From contig JBGCEJ010000037.1 of assembly GCA_045106235.1 (NCBI GenBank), forward strand, positions 1 through 64,000: a stretch of DNA of 64,000 nucleotides. The letters run 5' to 3'. Positions 52,411-61,834 of the stretch are shown one piece after another; the stretch's first letter is position 1; the number at the start of each line of letters is the position of its first letter. Under the pieces are notes generated by a model. It saw only the letters and a program-made list of their open reading frames with translations. It had not been told where the DNA came from and did no database searches. This DNA comes from UBA4427 sp045106235. GTDB taxonomy: Bacteria > Myxococcota_A > UBA9160 > UBA4427. Made by a program: the position numbers and the translations under genes.

Positions 52411-54684
52411 ATGTCGCTTAAGGCTGATCCAGCTCGTCCTGTTTCATTCGATGCCATCGATAAGTGGCTCGCACCCGACGAGACCGCGACGATCACGAAT
52501 TGCGATCGCGAACCGATCCACATCCCCGGATGTATCCAGCCCGTCGGCGCCCTTCTCGTGATCGGTGAATCAGGAACGCTGTGTCAAGCCAGCGACAATG
52601 CTTCACATTTCCTCGGCATCGCTCCAGAAGAAGCCGCTCAGCAGATCTTTCGGGAAATCAGCGAGGGCGCGAACGCCAAGATTGACCTCCTGAGTGGCGG
52701 ACGCAGCGTTCGCAGCCTTGAGTTAGGCGAACGCCGTTTCTCGCTGATCTGGCACCGAATCGACGGAACTTACGTCTGTGAGATCGAGAGCGACGAGCAT
52801 GCCGTTCCCGTTGAGGACCTAATCGCCACGAGCAACAGATTCAGCGCGTCGCTCTCACGAGCAGCCTCAAGCGCCGAAGCCTACCAACTTGCCGTCGAGG
52901 CCGTCTCCGACTTGATCGGCTACGACAGAGTCATGGCGTACGAGTTTGATCGGGAAGGCCATGGCCACGTCTTGGCCGAAAAGCTGAACGACGGCGTGGA
53001 AGGATTCCTCGGGCTCCGTTTCCCCGGCAGCGACATTCCACAGCAAGCGCGAAGACTGTACGTATTAGAACTCACCCGCGAAATCGCGGACACGAAGTAC
53101 CAACCCGTGCCCGTGTCTCCAACGATCAATCCGGTCACGGGTCGCCCCCTTAACATGGCCTATTGCCATCTTCGAAGCGTCTCGCCTGTCCACCTTGAAT
53201 ACCTCCAGAACATGGGGGTTTCGGCTTCCTTCTCGGTCTCCGTAATCGTCTCGGGAGAACTGGTCGCGCTGATCGCCTGCCATCACCTTTCGACGCGCAG
53301 GCTCGACCATCGCATTCGTGGCGCATGTGAGCTTATCGGTCGAATCCTTTCCGAGTTCATTTCGCGGCGGAAGATTGAGGTCGCCCGACGAAGTCGAAAC
53401 GATCAGCTGACGGCCCAAGTCGACCTATTGTGTGAGCTCGGGACGACACGCGAACTCTCTGCGACAGATCCCGCCTGGCCTCGCGCTTTCGATTTCGTTC
53501 CGGCGGACGCATTCATCGTTTCGGTCGATGGGGACCGGAACGCCTTTGGCGAAAAGCCGGATCAGTTCGATCTCGTATGCGGCGTTGCAGAGCGGATGGC
53601 GAACAATAAGTCGCTGGAGATCAGTGATCTCGACGGACTCGCGAGCGCCGACCCTGAGATTCACGGCGGGGGCCTACTCGTCGTCCCCGTCGACACAGCA
53701 AGATGGGTCGCCTGGTACCGGAGCTCGCAAGACCGGGTCGTCCGCTGGGCCGGCCAACCCGAGCAAGACGCCAGCAAAGACCTGACGCCGCGCAACTCTT
53801 TCGAGCTCTGGAAAGAGCAAGTCACCGGACGCTGTACACCTTGGGAAATCGGCGATCTGGAAATGGCCGACCTACTCCGGCGCGGCCTCCGAGCGCGACT
53901 GAGCGGCATGCCGGAGCGGAAAGACTCTTTCGATCAAGCGATGTTCCAACTCCGCGAATACGTGATCTTTCTGGAGCAGCAGAATCATCAGCTCGCGAGT
54001 TCGAACGTGGACTTGAGCCAGTTTGCCAATGTGACCTCTCACGATCTTCGAGGCCCTCTGCGCACCATCCGATCTTTCTTACCCATGATTCGCGAGGAGC
54101 TCGGTGAGGAAGTCGGCGTCGATGCCACGAAGTGGATGGGGATTGTCGAAAATGCAGCCCTCACGTTGCACCGCCTCCAAGAAGGACTCTGGAGCTATTC
54201 GACCTTGGACCGCGAAGCCACGGTCACGCGCACGGACCTCAACGAACTTGTGCAGAATGTGCTGACAAGCCTTGAGAGCGATCTTGGTGGCGTTGATGTT
54301 AAGGTCAGCGACCTCCCGACGCTTGAGATCGTCGTCCCTCAGATCGAAGCGCTCTTCCGCAACTTGATTCAGAATGCCTATAAGTATCGAGAACCAGAGC
54401 GCCCCCTCCATATCGTTGTGGATTCGCGTCCCGAAGGCGGCGGTCACGTCATTTCGGTCGGAGATAACGGCATGGGTTTTCCCCCTTCCGCTAAGGTCCG
54501 GATATTCGATCTATTCTCGCGGCTTCATCCGAGCGCAGCCGATGGCGATGGGCTCGGACTCGCCCTTGCCCGCCGAATCGTGCATCATCATCGGGGCTGG
54601 ATTCGAGCAGAATCGGAGCCCGGCAATGGTGCTGTCTTCGAGTTTTCCATCCAGAGCCCGCCTCAAACGGACCAACGCCCATGA
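52411..54684 (+). CDS. bphP: Bacteriophytochrome histidine kinase
   Basis: 757 residues. PAS domain with TNCDREPIHIPGCIQPVG: the Cys of the first motif is where bacteriophytochromes attach biliverdin, though the usual His in IQPHG is Val here. The GAF domain keeps FPGSDIPQQARRLY and LRSVSPVHLEYLQNMGVSA. A PHY segment, an HDLRGPL H-box and an ATPase (NLIQNAYKY, DNGMGFP, GLGLALARRIV) follow. It should act as a red/far-red photoreceptor kinase. The stop overlaps the receiver gene start by 4 bases, completing a photosensory operon. Confidence 0.93.
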   Translation: MSLKADPARPVSFDAIDKWLAPDETATITNCDREPIHIPGCIQPVGALLVIGESGTLCQASDNASHFLGIAPEEAAQQIFREISEGANAKIDLLSGGRSVRSLELGERRFSLIWHRIDGTYVCEIESDEHAVPVEDLIATSNRFSASLSRAASSAEAYQLAVEAVSDLIGYDRVMAYEFDREGHGHVLAEKLNDGVEGFLGLRFPGSDIPQQARRLYVLELTREIADTKYQPVPVSPTINPVTGRPLNMAYCHLRSVSPVHLEYLQNMGVSASFSVSVIVSGELVALIACHHLSTRRLDHRIRGACELIGRILSEFISRRKIEVARRSRNDQLTAQVDLLCELGTTRELSATDPAWPRAFDFVPADAFIVSVDGDRNAFGEKPDQFDLVCGVAERMANNKSLEISDLDGLASADPEIHGGGLLVVPVDTARWVAWYRSSQDRVVRWAGQPEQDASKDLTPRNSFELWKEQVTGRCTPWEIGDLEMADLLRRGLRARLSGMPERKDSFDQAMFQLREYVIFLEQQNHQLASSNVDLSQFANVTSHDLRGPLRTIRSFLPMIREELGEEVGVDATKWMGIVENAALTLHRLQEGLWSYSTLDREATVTRTDLNELVQNVLTSLESDLGGVDVKVSDLPTLEIVVPQIEALFRNLIQNAYKYREPERPLHIVVDSRPEGGGHVISVGDNGMGFPPSAKVRIFDLFSRLHPSAADGDGLGLALARRIVHHHRGWIRAESEPGNGAVFEFSIQSPPQTDQRP

Positions 54685-55097
54685 ACGCAAAAAAGAATCC
54701 AACTCTGTGGCTGATCGACGATAGCGAGGCGGATCGAATCCTATTCCGCCTCCCGATGGAAGCCGCCCGCCCAAGCCTGAAAATCGTCGATTTTCCATCT
54801 GCGGAGTCCGCAATCGCGGCGATCAAACAAGGTGAGTCACCGGATGTCGCGCTGCTGGATCTGAACATGCCGGGTGTCGGCGGGTTCGCTTTCCTGGAAC
54901 AACTCGAAGCCCTGGGAGCCAGCTCCTTCCCCATCGTCATCCTCACCTCGACTTCCCAGAAAGAGGAAGTCAATCGGGCCTACGCACTTGGCGCGCACGG
55001 CTTTGCGACGAAGCCGAACGACCGTGAAGGCATTGCCGAGTTTGCTCAGAGCTTTTGTGGCTATTGGTTCGAACTGATGGAGTTCCCTGAGGTTTGA
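54681..55097 (+). CDS. Receiver-domain response regulator of the phytochrome operon
   Basis: 138 residues, single CheY-like domain: WLIDDSEADRILF, phosphoacceptor Asp in ALLDLNMPG, the Thr in VILTSTS and the Lys in FATKPNDRE. It has no output domain, so it probably relays phosphate or acts by protein contact. The 4-base overlaps with the photoreceptor kinase upstream and the heme oxygenase downstream indicate a single transcript. Confidence 0.92.
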   Translation: MNAKKNPTLWLIDDSEADRILFRLPMEAARPSLKIVDFPSAESAIAAIKQGESPDVALLDLNMPGVGGFAFLEQLEALGASSFPIVILTSTSQKEEVNRAYALGAHGFATKPNDREGIAEFAQSFCGYWFELMEFPEV

Positions 55098-55633
55098 GCT
55101 TGCTCCATCAGCTGCGTTCGCATTCGGCAAGCACCCACGCGGCGATGCACGAACACCCTCTGCTCACAGCGCTGCTGCGGGGCGAAGTTCAAGTCCGGCA
55201 CTACGCCGGCTTGCTGTCGGCATTTACCCGACCTTGGTCAAGGCTCCATGCAAGCCTTGAAAAGACCGCGGCTATTCCGGAACTCGTGCTTCCGGTCCGC
55301 AATCGGCATAAAGACTTGTGCGCGGACCTTTTCGAGCTTTCAAACAAAAAGCAACCGCCGGCGGTGGCAGGTCTCACGCGCTGCGAAGCGCTTGGATACG
55401 CCTATACCTTGATCGGCTCGAGCCAAGGCGCACCAACGCTCCGCAAAGCGGTTTGCGCGGCCCTCCCCGACCCGCCGATCCGCTTCTTATCCAGCTCCCC
55501 GCGCGCCGCAGGCTGGCAATCCCTCGTCCAGCGGCTGGAAACGGAGTCCGTTTCCGACGCCGAGGCCGTCCTCGAAGCCGCAATGCGATGCTTCGAAGAA
55601 GTACGCTGGGGATTCGACCAGGCGCTCGGCTAA
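55094..55633 (+). CDS. bphO: Heme oxygenase (biliverdin-producing)
   Basis: 179 residues from a TTG that overlaps the preceding stop by 4 bases. The proximal His lies in STHAAMHEHPLL, and the distal helix is represented by LGYAYTLIGSSQGAPTLRK, the position of the family's Y-V-L-E-G-S segment (Gly-Ser retained, Glu replaced by Ile). It would open heme to biliverdin, the chromophore of the adjacent phytochrome. The size matches the bacterial BphO/HmuO group. Residues around the distal pocket are somewhat divergent. Confidence 0.88.
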   Translation: MSLLHQLRSHSASTHAAMHEHPLLTALLRGEVQVRHYAGLLSAFTRPWSRLHASLEKTAAIPELVLPVRNRHKDLCADLFELSNKKQPPAVAGLTRCEALGYAYTLIGSSQGAPTLRKAVCAALPDPPIRFLSSSPRAAGWQSLVQRLETESVSDAEAVLEAAMRCFEEVRWGFDQALG

Positions 55634-55854
55634 AGGGTTCCGCGCTGGCCGGCGACCGATCCCCCTACCTTCCCCTGAGCCGACCCCCGCAGAACACCTG
55701 AGCAACTTGACCGAGAATTCCACCATCCTCTGAAATCCGAGTGTTATTCGACACAGGTAACCGCCAGGCGAGACGACAGAAAAGCATACCTATTCACTGA
55801 CGGCTTCTTAGACATTTCCAGAAATGCGGGAGCCCATTCATCAGAGAGAGTTCT

Positions 55855-56805
55855 ATGCCTTCGTTTCGCAAAGCCTGTATTCCGCTGTTAGTTCCCTTTG
55901 TCCTCAGTCTCCCTCTCGCCGCTTTTGCGGAAGGAAACTCGGAGGGCCCTCTTCTTACCTCAGCGCAGAGTGAGCTCCATCTCGGCGGATCGTTCATCGA
56001 CCCGGATGAAGACACTAAAATTTCAGATGGTCAGTATCCGAGCGCAGGAGGTGACGTACGGATCAGCTTCCCGCTGACCGATTCAATTTCTTTCCAGACG
56101 GACCTCGAGGGCACAGCCAATTTTCTTGACCGCGGGGACGGCAATGGGAGTGAGAATCAAGGCGACCAAGGCTATATGAGCGATGCACGATTCGCCGGGC
56201 ATCTCACTTGGCGTGCACCCGAAAGTGGAGCCGTCGGCCTGCTCGTCGCCGGAGGCCAGTCGAATGGCGGCGAAGATGAAGGTGTCCTCTACTGGCTCGT
56301 CGGTGGTGAAGCTCAGTACTAAATGGGCAACACCACACTCTACGGCCAGGTCGGCTATTTCGAAGGTGATGATGAAAATGAACGGGACGCGATGACGGAA
56401 GCCGTCTTCGTTCGCGGCGTCGGTCGACACTTTCTCTCCGAGAACCAGCGCATCTCGCTAGAAGGCAGCTTCGGCTTCGGTCGCCCATTGGGGCCGAACG
56501 ACAGTATTGGCGGCAACTCCGACAACCTGACCGTCGGCGCATGGGAAGCGCGCTACGACCATGGCCTGGCAGAGACTCCGGTCGCGCTCTTCCTCGGCTA
56601 TCGCGGCATGAACGAGGAAAGAAGCACTGATGGCGGCATCAATGCGAAGCTCACCGATCATTCCGTATTCGTGGGCTTCACGGTCACGCTCGGATACGGC
56701 GAGAAGCTCTCGATGCTCGAGAACGATCGACGTGGCGCGACGCTAGATACGCCGGATATCGGACGTTGGACCGCCTTCTCGACGGAGCTCGTTGACGAGA
56801 ACTAG
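55855..56805 (+). pseudogene. Exported barrel-like protein split by an in-frame TAA
   Basis: One reading frame runs from ATG 55855 to 56805, broken only by TAA at 56320-56322, which is immediately followed by ATG in the same frame. The first part has a signal peptide (about 1-24, LPLAAFAEG) and strands ending VGGEAQY. The second resumes MGNTTLYGQVGYF with the alternating pattern of an outer-membrane barrel and ends WTAFSTELVDEN. A single-base change of a Tyr codon to TAA would explain this. Alternatively the halves are separate products or the stop is read through. Confidence 0.75.
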
Positions 56806-56989
56806 CCACCCGCGGAGCGGGCGCGAAGCTTCGCCGACGCGCCCAGATGGCAACCCGAAAGCGGTTTCGGGGATCTTCACACTCGTGTTGGAGATCCTCG
56901 AAGCCCGCGGGTCCCGCGCAGCCCGATTGCCCGTTCGTTGGATGTCAATTGGCTGACGATTGATCGACGGCGATCCGGCCGATGATCGG

Positions 56990-57406
56990 CTACTGCCCCG
57001 CCGGCCGCGGCGTCGGCTGCCGCACTTCCTTGCGGGCGGTGTAGTCCGTGACGACACCATTCGCATTGAAGTTGATGTTCATGAAGAGCTTGTCCGGAAT
57101 GCTGGCCACGCAGAGCGTCTTCGCCGTCCCCGTCATTCCTTCACAACTGTCCACCAAAATATCCGCCGTCGAAACAGCTGCATCTGGATTGTAGATCCAA
57201 GTCATGCCGGAGCTGGTGCGCTCCTGCGTCGTCGGCGGGCCGCAGCGCGCGGAGATATCGGCCTGAGTCGTCGTCCCTTCCCGAATAAACAGAATCGGAT
57301 CGCAGGGCCCCGCAGTGTTCGTGCCCGGCAAGTTCATCCCGGTGCACCCCAGGCTCGATGCCAAGAGAATAAAGGCGGCGGCGGCCAGAAGAATTCGCGT
57401 GCGCAT
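56990..57406 (-). CDS. BamE/SmpA-like small lipoprotein
   Basis: 138 residues from the ATG at 57406; the frame extends 27 codons upstream. The leader ends in lipobox SSLGC (Cys about 21). The domain resembles OmlA/BamE: REGTTTQADISARCGPP, a strand with MTWIYNPD, and INFNANGVVTDYT. Such lipoproteins support outer-membrane assembly or other envelope tasks. An extra Cys pair (CEGMTGTAKTLC) suggests a disulfide. Confidence 0.72.
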   Translation of the reverse strand: MRTRILLAAAAFILLASSLGCTGMNLPGTNTAGPCDPILFIREGTTTQADISARCGPPTTQERTSSGMTWIYNPDAAVSTADILVDSCEGMTGTAKTLCVASIPDKLFMNINFNANGVVTDYTARKEVRQPTPRPAGQ

Positions 57407-57591
57407 CGGGAAAGGCTCCAATCGAGGGGAGGAAGATGAAAGTCTGAACGAAGCTCCCATTCTACGTATCTCGGCGCCGGATTCCAAACGCCAGCTGGTC
57501 TCATGCTTCGACAGGTATTTTGCCCGGCGTAGGCCCCCCGACAGAAATCGAAGGGGCTATTCTCGCGCCGACAAGGGATCAGGAGACACGC

Positions 57592-58485
57592 ATGAAAATC
57601 GGAATGACTCTTCCCGTAACCGAACCTGGCTGGACTCGAGAAATCCTGATCGAGTGGGCCAAGCGGATCGATGCGGGCCCCTACAGCAGCCTCGCCCTCG
57701 GCGAACGCATCTGCTTCCCTAACCCGGAGCTGATGACCACACTCGGCGCCTGTGCAGTTTTAACCGAGCGGGTCGATCTCGTAACGACCGTGCTCATCCT
57801 CTCGATGCATAACCCTGTCTGGGCGGCGAAACAGCTCGCGACCGTCGACGTTCTTTCCGGCGGGCGCCTCCGCGTTGGGGTCGGGTCCGGCGGCCGTGAT
57901 GAAGACTACCGCGCGGTCGGTGCATCGCCGGACCAAAAGCGGATCGCCGTTCTGGAATCGCACGTCGAGACTATGAAGCGCGCCTGGGCAGGAGAGATCG
58001 TCGTCCCGGACACACTGAGGCCAATCGAACCTTTTCCCGTTCAAGAAGGTGGCCCGCCCCTTCTCTCTGGGGCGATGGGACCCAAAGGTCTGGCCAACGC
58101 TGCGAAGTGGGCGGTCGGGATCAGCGGTATGGCGATCAACGCCACACCGAAAGAGGTCGCCGCTTCTTTCGATATGGCTCGCCAGGCCTGGAAGGAAGCC
58201 GGTCGGGAGGATGAGCCCGAGCTCAACACAGCAATCTGGTACGCGGTCGGCGACGACGCCGAAGTTCAAGCCGCCACGCATCTCGAGCGCTATTTCAATT
58301 GGCTCCCTCCCCAGTTCCGAGAGGCCATGGTTTCGAACGCGGGATTCCGCGGATCCAAGCAGCAATTTCGCGACCTGATTTCTGCGATCGAAGATGCGGG
58401 CGCGCGCGAGCTTCTTCTCATTCCAACAACGATCGACCCGAGCGAAGTCGACAAGGTCGCAGATATTCTCAACAGCAACGCGTAG
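57592..58485 (+). CDS. Luciferase-like (LLM class) flavin oxidoreductase
   Basis: 297 residues from the ATG at 57592, preceded by AGGAGA; the frame runs 24 codons further upstream. The TIM-barrel opening MKIGMTLPVTEPG is followed by VLTERVDLVTTVLILSMHNP, LSGGRLRVGVGSGGRDEDY and GGPPLLSGAMGPKGLA, all hallmarks of LLM class F420- or FMN-dependent oxidoreductases. The substrate is unknown. It ends 4 bases before the convergent MarR gene. Confidence 0.9.
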   Translation: MKIGMTLPVTEPGWTREILIEWAKRIDAGPYSSLALGERICFPNPELMTTLGACAVLTERVDLVTTVLILSMHNPVWAAKQLATVDVLSGGRLRVGVGSGGRDEDYRAVGASPDQKRIAVLESHVETMKRAWAGEIVVPDTLRPIEPFPVQEGGPPLLSGAMGPKGLANAAKWAVGISGMAINATPKEVAASFDMARQAWKEAGREDEPELNTAIWYAVGDDAEVQAATHLERYFNWLPPQFREAMVSNAGFRGSKQQFRDLISAIEDAGARELLLIPTTIDPSEVDKVADILNSNA

Positions 58486-58489
58486 GCAG

Positions 58490-59023
58490 CTATCGCTCCG
58501 CGCCGAAATCGCTGAGGTTGTCAATCAGCTTATCGAGCGTCCGGGAAAAAGCGCGGCGCTCGCGATCCGGAATGCCCTCAAGTGCCTGATTCTGAAACGC
58601 GAGCTCCGCCGTTCTGAACCGGTCCGAAACGTCTTCGCCCTCCGACGTCAGCGTCACAAGCGTTCGTCTCCGATCACTCTCATGCGCGCTTCTTTCGACC
58701 AAGCCTTTCGCCTCAAGTCGATCGAGCGCTCGGGTCATCCCCGCCCGAGAAGTGAACGGAAACCGAGCCAGCTCAGAGGGCGACGCAGAGGCTCCTGGCT
58801 CAAGCAGACGCAGCATCTGAAGCGTATGCACGTCAATCAAGCCCAAATCGAAGGGCGCGAGGACCTCGGCGTAGGCTCGCTCGCGATGGGCGGCGAGCAT
58901 CCCAACCCGACCCAGAACTAACATTGCGCTGCCGTCGACACCCGGCGCGATGCGTTCCCATTTCTTAAGCAGCGCTTCGAGTTCTTCCCCCGCGCTCCCC
59001 GCCTCTTCGTCTGCCTTGCTCAT
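58490..59023 (-). CDS. MarR family transcriptional regulator
   Basis: 177 residues from the ATG at 59023, with AAGGAG 8 nt upstream; the frame extends 9 codons further. Contains the winged helix-turn-helix with SPSELARFPFTSRAGMTRAL and the wing DRLEAKGLVERSAHESDRRRTLVTLT, which is the MarR signature. MarR proteins often repress adjacent exporter or enzyme genes; the divergent RND exporter is the obvious candidate, and the AT-rich gap between them may hold an operator. Confidence 0.9.
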   Translation of the reverse strand: MSKADEEAGSAGEELEALLKKWERIAPGVDGSAMLVLGRVGMLAAHRERAYAEVLAPFDLGLIDVHTLQMLRLLEPGASASPSELARFPFTSRAGMTRALDRLEAKGLVERSAHESDRRRTLVTLTSEGEDVSDRFRTAELAFQNQALEGIPDRERRAFSRTLDKLIDNLSDFGAER

Positions 59024-59326
59024 CGAACGACTCCTTCGATTAATTTTCACATAAAACTATATTAGACGCAATCAACATTCTTGCCGGTCGACCGCTCATC
59101 CCGCGGCACGAGACGAGGCGCGCCCCTTTCAGGTGCGGTCTCGCTTTTCAAAAACGATGAAGACGTCCTCGGACGCTAGACCTCGGACCTCTTCTGATTC
59201 CCCCCTGCCCCGCCCCCTTAGCCTGCGCTCAGGGGGGAGGCCTCAGAGAGAAGGCAGGCGGCGGAACGCGAGATTCGATGCCGATGCCATCGATGCGGCT
59301 GCGTCGAATCGCTAAACCCTCAGATC
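59024..59326. other. Divergent region between MarR and the RND exporter
   Basis: 303 bases. The part next to the MarR gene is AT-rich (TTAATTTTCACATAAAACTA at 59040-59059) and is the likely promoter and operator site, but no clear palindrome was found. The right part is GC-rich and featureless apart from G/C runs. Confidence 0.4.
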
Positions 59327-61834
59327 ATGACAATTGAGTCGAATCCGAAGAATATCCGCGCGCGCATCGAAGATGGTCTGGGGAGCTGGGCGGGCTTTGT
59401 CGCACGCCATCGCGTGCTCGTCACGCTCGCGATGATCGTCCTCACGATTTTGCTGGGCAGCTATGTCCCGCAGACCGAGCTCAAGATGGCGACAGAGGAT
59501 TTTCTCTTCGAGGATGATCCCGTTCGCCAGCGCTACGACCAGTTCAAACGCGACTTCGGGCAAGACCAGATCGCCAGCCTGGCGATCGAGCCCCCTGAAG
59601 TCTTCGACATCGAATTCCTCACAAAGCTCCGCGCCCTTCACAAAGATCTCGAAGCCGAAGTCCCCTATCTCGAAGAAGTACGCAGCCTAGTCAACGCCCG
59701 TTCGACCTACGGCCGAGGCGACGAGCTTGTCGTCGAGGACCTGCTGGACGTCCTCCCCGAAGACGAAGAATCTCTGGCCGCGTTTCGCACCCGTGCCCTA
59801 TCGACTCCCATCTATACGAAATCAGGGCTGCTCTCAAAAGACGGCCGAGCAACGACGGTTCAGATCGAAGTCGCGGTTTATGGCGCAGCCGACTCAGATC
59901 TGGGCGACGAGGGCCCTGAAGAGACGGACCTCGACGGATTCGATGAGGATTTCGCAGGGGGCTTCGAAGACGCCGACGACACCGACAACACCGACAACAC
60001 CGACGACGCAAGTGCGGACGTGGTCGACGGAGACGCTGGACCTCGACCGTTTTTGTCCAGTCGAGAAAACGTCCGCCTGATCGAGGCGATCCATACCATC
60101 GTCGAGCGATATGAGAGCCCCGACTTTCCAGTGAAAGCGGCGGGCGGAACCATGCTCACCTATGAGTTCACCAGCCAACTGAGTCGTGATGTGCCGCTCT
60201 TCTTCGGCGGCGGCCTCGTCGTGATCGGAATCATCTTAATGGTGCTCTTCCGCCGCATTTCGACGGTCCTCCTCTGTCTCTCGGTCGTGGTCCCGGCGAC
60301 AATCGCCACTTTCGGCCTGGCAGCCTTCTTCGGCATCGCCTTCAGCGCCCCGGCGCAGCTCATCCCCTCCTTTCTCCTGGCGATCGGCGTGAGCTACTCC
60401 GTCCATCTCGTCACGATCTTTCTTCACGACCTCGACACGAGCGGCGATGCCGCCGCAAGCCTTGAGCACGCGATGCGCCATTCCGGGCTGCCGATCCTGA
60501 TGACGGGCCTGACCACTTCGGCGGGCTTCCTCTCCTTCCTCGTCGCCGAAATGAAGCCCATCCAAGAAATGGGTATGACCTCGGCGATCGGGGTCGTCGT
60601 CATGTTAGTCTACGCGATGGTTCTCCTTCCGGCGCTGCTCATCCTCCTTCCCCTTCGTGGTCGCGCCCGATCGGGCGGGGGTGTCGTCGACCGCGCCCTG
60701 CTCGGACTCGCTCGGCTTTCGATTGCACATCCCCGAAAAATCGTCGCCGTAACGCTTCTGGGCGTCGTCTTCTCGATTCTATCCATGACACGCCTGCATA
60801 CGAGTTCCGACCCCGTCAGCTGGTTTCCCGAAGACCACGACTACGCCGTCGCATCAGAGCTCCTCAACGAACAATTCGGAGGCACCAGCGCCATCGAGGT
60901 CCTCCTCGATACCGGCCGACCCGACGGGCTGAAGGAACCCGAGATGCTGCGCAAACTCGAGGAGATCGAGGCCCTCGTCGCCAACGTCCAGAAAGACGGG
61001 GCGAAAGTAGGGAACCCGGTCTCCCTCCTCGACATCGCGAAAGAGACACATCAAGCGCTCAACGAAAACGATCCTGCCTACTACGCAGTCCCCGCAGACC
61101 GTATCCTTCTCGCTCAGGAGCTCCTTCTCTTCGAAAACAGCGGCAACGACGACCTCGAAAAACTCGTCGACAGCGAGTTTCGACGCGCGCGCTTCACCGT
61201 CCGATCGGGGTGGACAAATGGCGTCGAGACGATGCCGTTCTTAGCCCGCTTCAAGCCTGCCGTACAAGAAATCGTCGGCGACGCGGCACATGTAGAGATC
61301 ACAGGTATGTCCGCCCTCATCTCGCGCACCATCTCCGCCATCTACGGCAGTATGATGCGCAGCTACGGCCTTGCCTTTCTACTGATCACTCCCCTCATGA
61401 TCCTGCTGATCGGAAGCCTCCGGTCCGGCCTCATCAGTATGGTGCCTAACCTTTCACCGATCATCTTCACGCTCGGAATGATGGGGTTGGTCGGCATCCC
61501 TCTCGACATGTTCACGCTCTTGTCGGGCTGTATCGCGATCGGTCTCGCCGTCGACGACAGCATCCATTTCATTTCGGGCTTTCGCCGCTGCCTCGCCGCC
61601 GGAGACGATCCAGAGACCGCCGTCGAGAACACGATGCTCTCCACAGGACGTGCCCTGCTCTTCACTTCGGTCGTCCTGACTTCCGGTTTTGCTGTCCTGC
61701 TGCTCTCGGAAATGGCGAATCTACAGAACGTCGGCGTCTTGACCGTTTTCGCAATTACCGCGGCGTTCATTCTCGACGTCACCGTCACGCCGGCGCTCCT
61801 GGTCCTCACCCATTCCCGCCGCCCGGCGAGCTAA
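59327..61834 (+). CDS. RND superfamily (MMPL-type) exporter
   Basis: 835 residues, two repeats of six transmembrane helices with large periplasmic loops. FLLAIGVSYSVHLVTIF and ISAIYGSMMRSYGLAFLLI lie in membrane parts, and LSGCIAIGLAVDDSIHFISG carries the Asp pair expected for proton coupling in helix 10. It exports hydrophobic molecules such as lipids or hopanoid-like compounds in relatives. The first periplasmic loop has an acidic low-complexity stretch. No adaptor or outer-membrane partner is adjacent. The ATG lacks a clear ribosome binding site, so the start is less certain. Confidence 0.88.
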   Translation: MTIESNPKNIRARIEDGLGSWAGFVARHRVLVTLAMIVLTILLGSYVPQTELKMATEDFLFEDDPVRQRYDQFKRDFGQDQIASLAIEPPEVFDIEFLTKLRALHKDLEAEVPYLEEVRSLVNARSTYGRGDELVVEDLLDVLPEDEESLAAFRTRALSTPIYTKSGLLSKDGRATTVQIEVAVYGAADSDLGDEGPEETDLDGFDEDFAGGFEDADDTDNTDNTDDASADVVDGDAGPRPFLSSRENVRLIEAIHTIVERYESPDFPVKAAGGTMLTYEFTSQLSRDVPLFFGGGLVVIGIILMVLFRRISTVLLCLSVVVPATIATFGLAAFFGIAFSAPAQLIPSFLLAIGVSYSVHLVTIFLHDLDTSGDAAASLEHAMRHSGLPILMTGLTTSAGFLSFLVAEMKPIQEMGMTSAIGVVVMLVYAMVLLPALLILLPLRGRARSGGGVVDRALLGLARLSIAHPRKIVAVTLLGVVFSILSMTRLHTSSDPVSWFPEDHDYAVASELLNEQFGGTSAIEVLLDTGRPDGLKEPEMLRKLEEIEALVANVQKDGAKVGNPVSLLDIAKETHQALNENDPAYYAVPADRILLAQELLLFENSGNDDLEKLVDSEFRRARFTVRSGWTNGVETMPFLARFKPAVQEIVGDAAHVEITGMSALISRTISAIYGSMMRSYGLAFLLITPLMILLIGSLRSGLISMVPNLSPIIFTLGMMGLVGIPLDMFTLLSGCIAIGLAVDDSIHFISGFRRCLAAGDDPETAVENTMLSTGRALLFTSVVLTSGFAVLLLSEMANLQNVGVLTVFAITAAFILDVTVTPALLVLTHSRRPAS
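59971..60010. repeat. Acidic low-complexity repeat in the exporter gene
   Basis: Repeated GACACCGACAAC-like units (period 9 bases) encode D-T-D-N-T-D-N-T-D in the first periplasmic loop. In-frame units can expand without frameshift. Confidence 0.7.
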
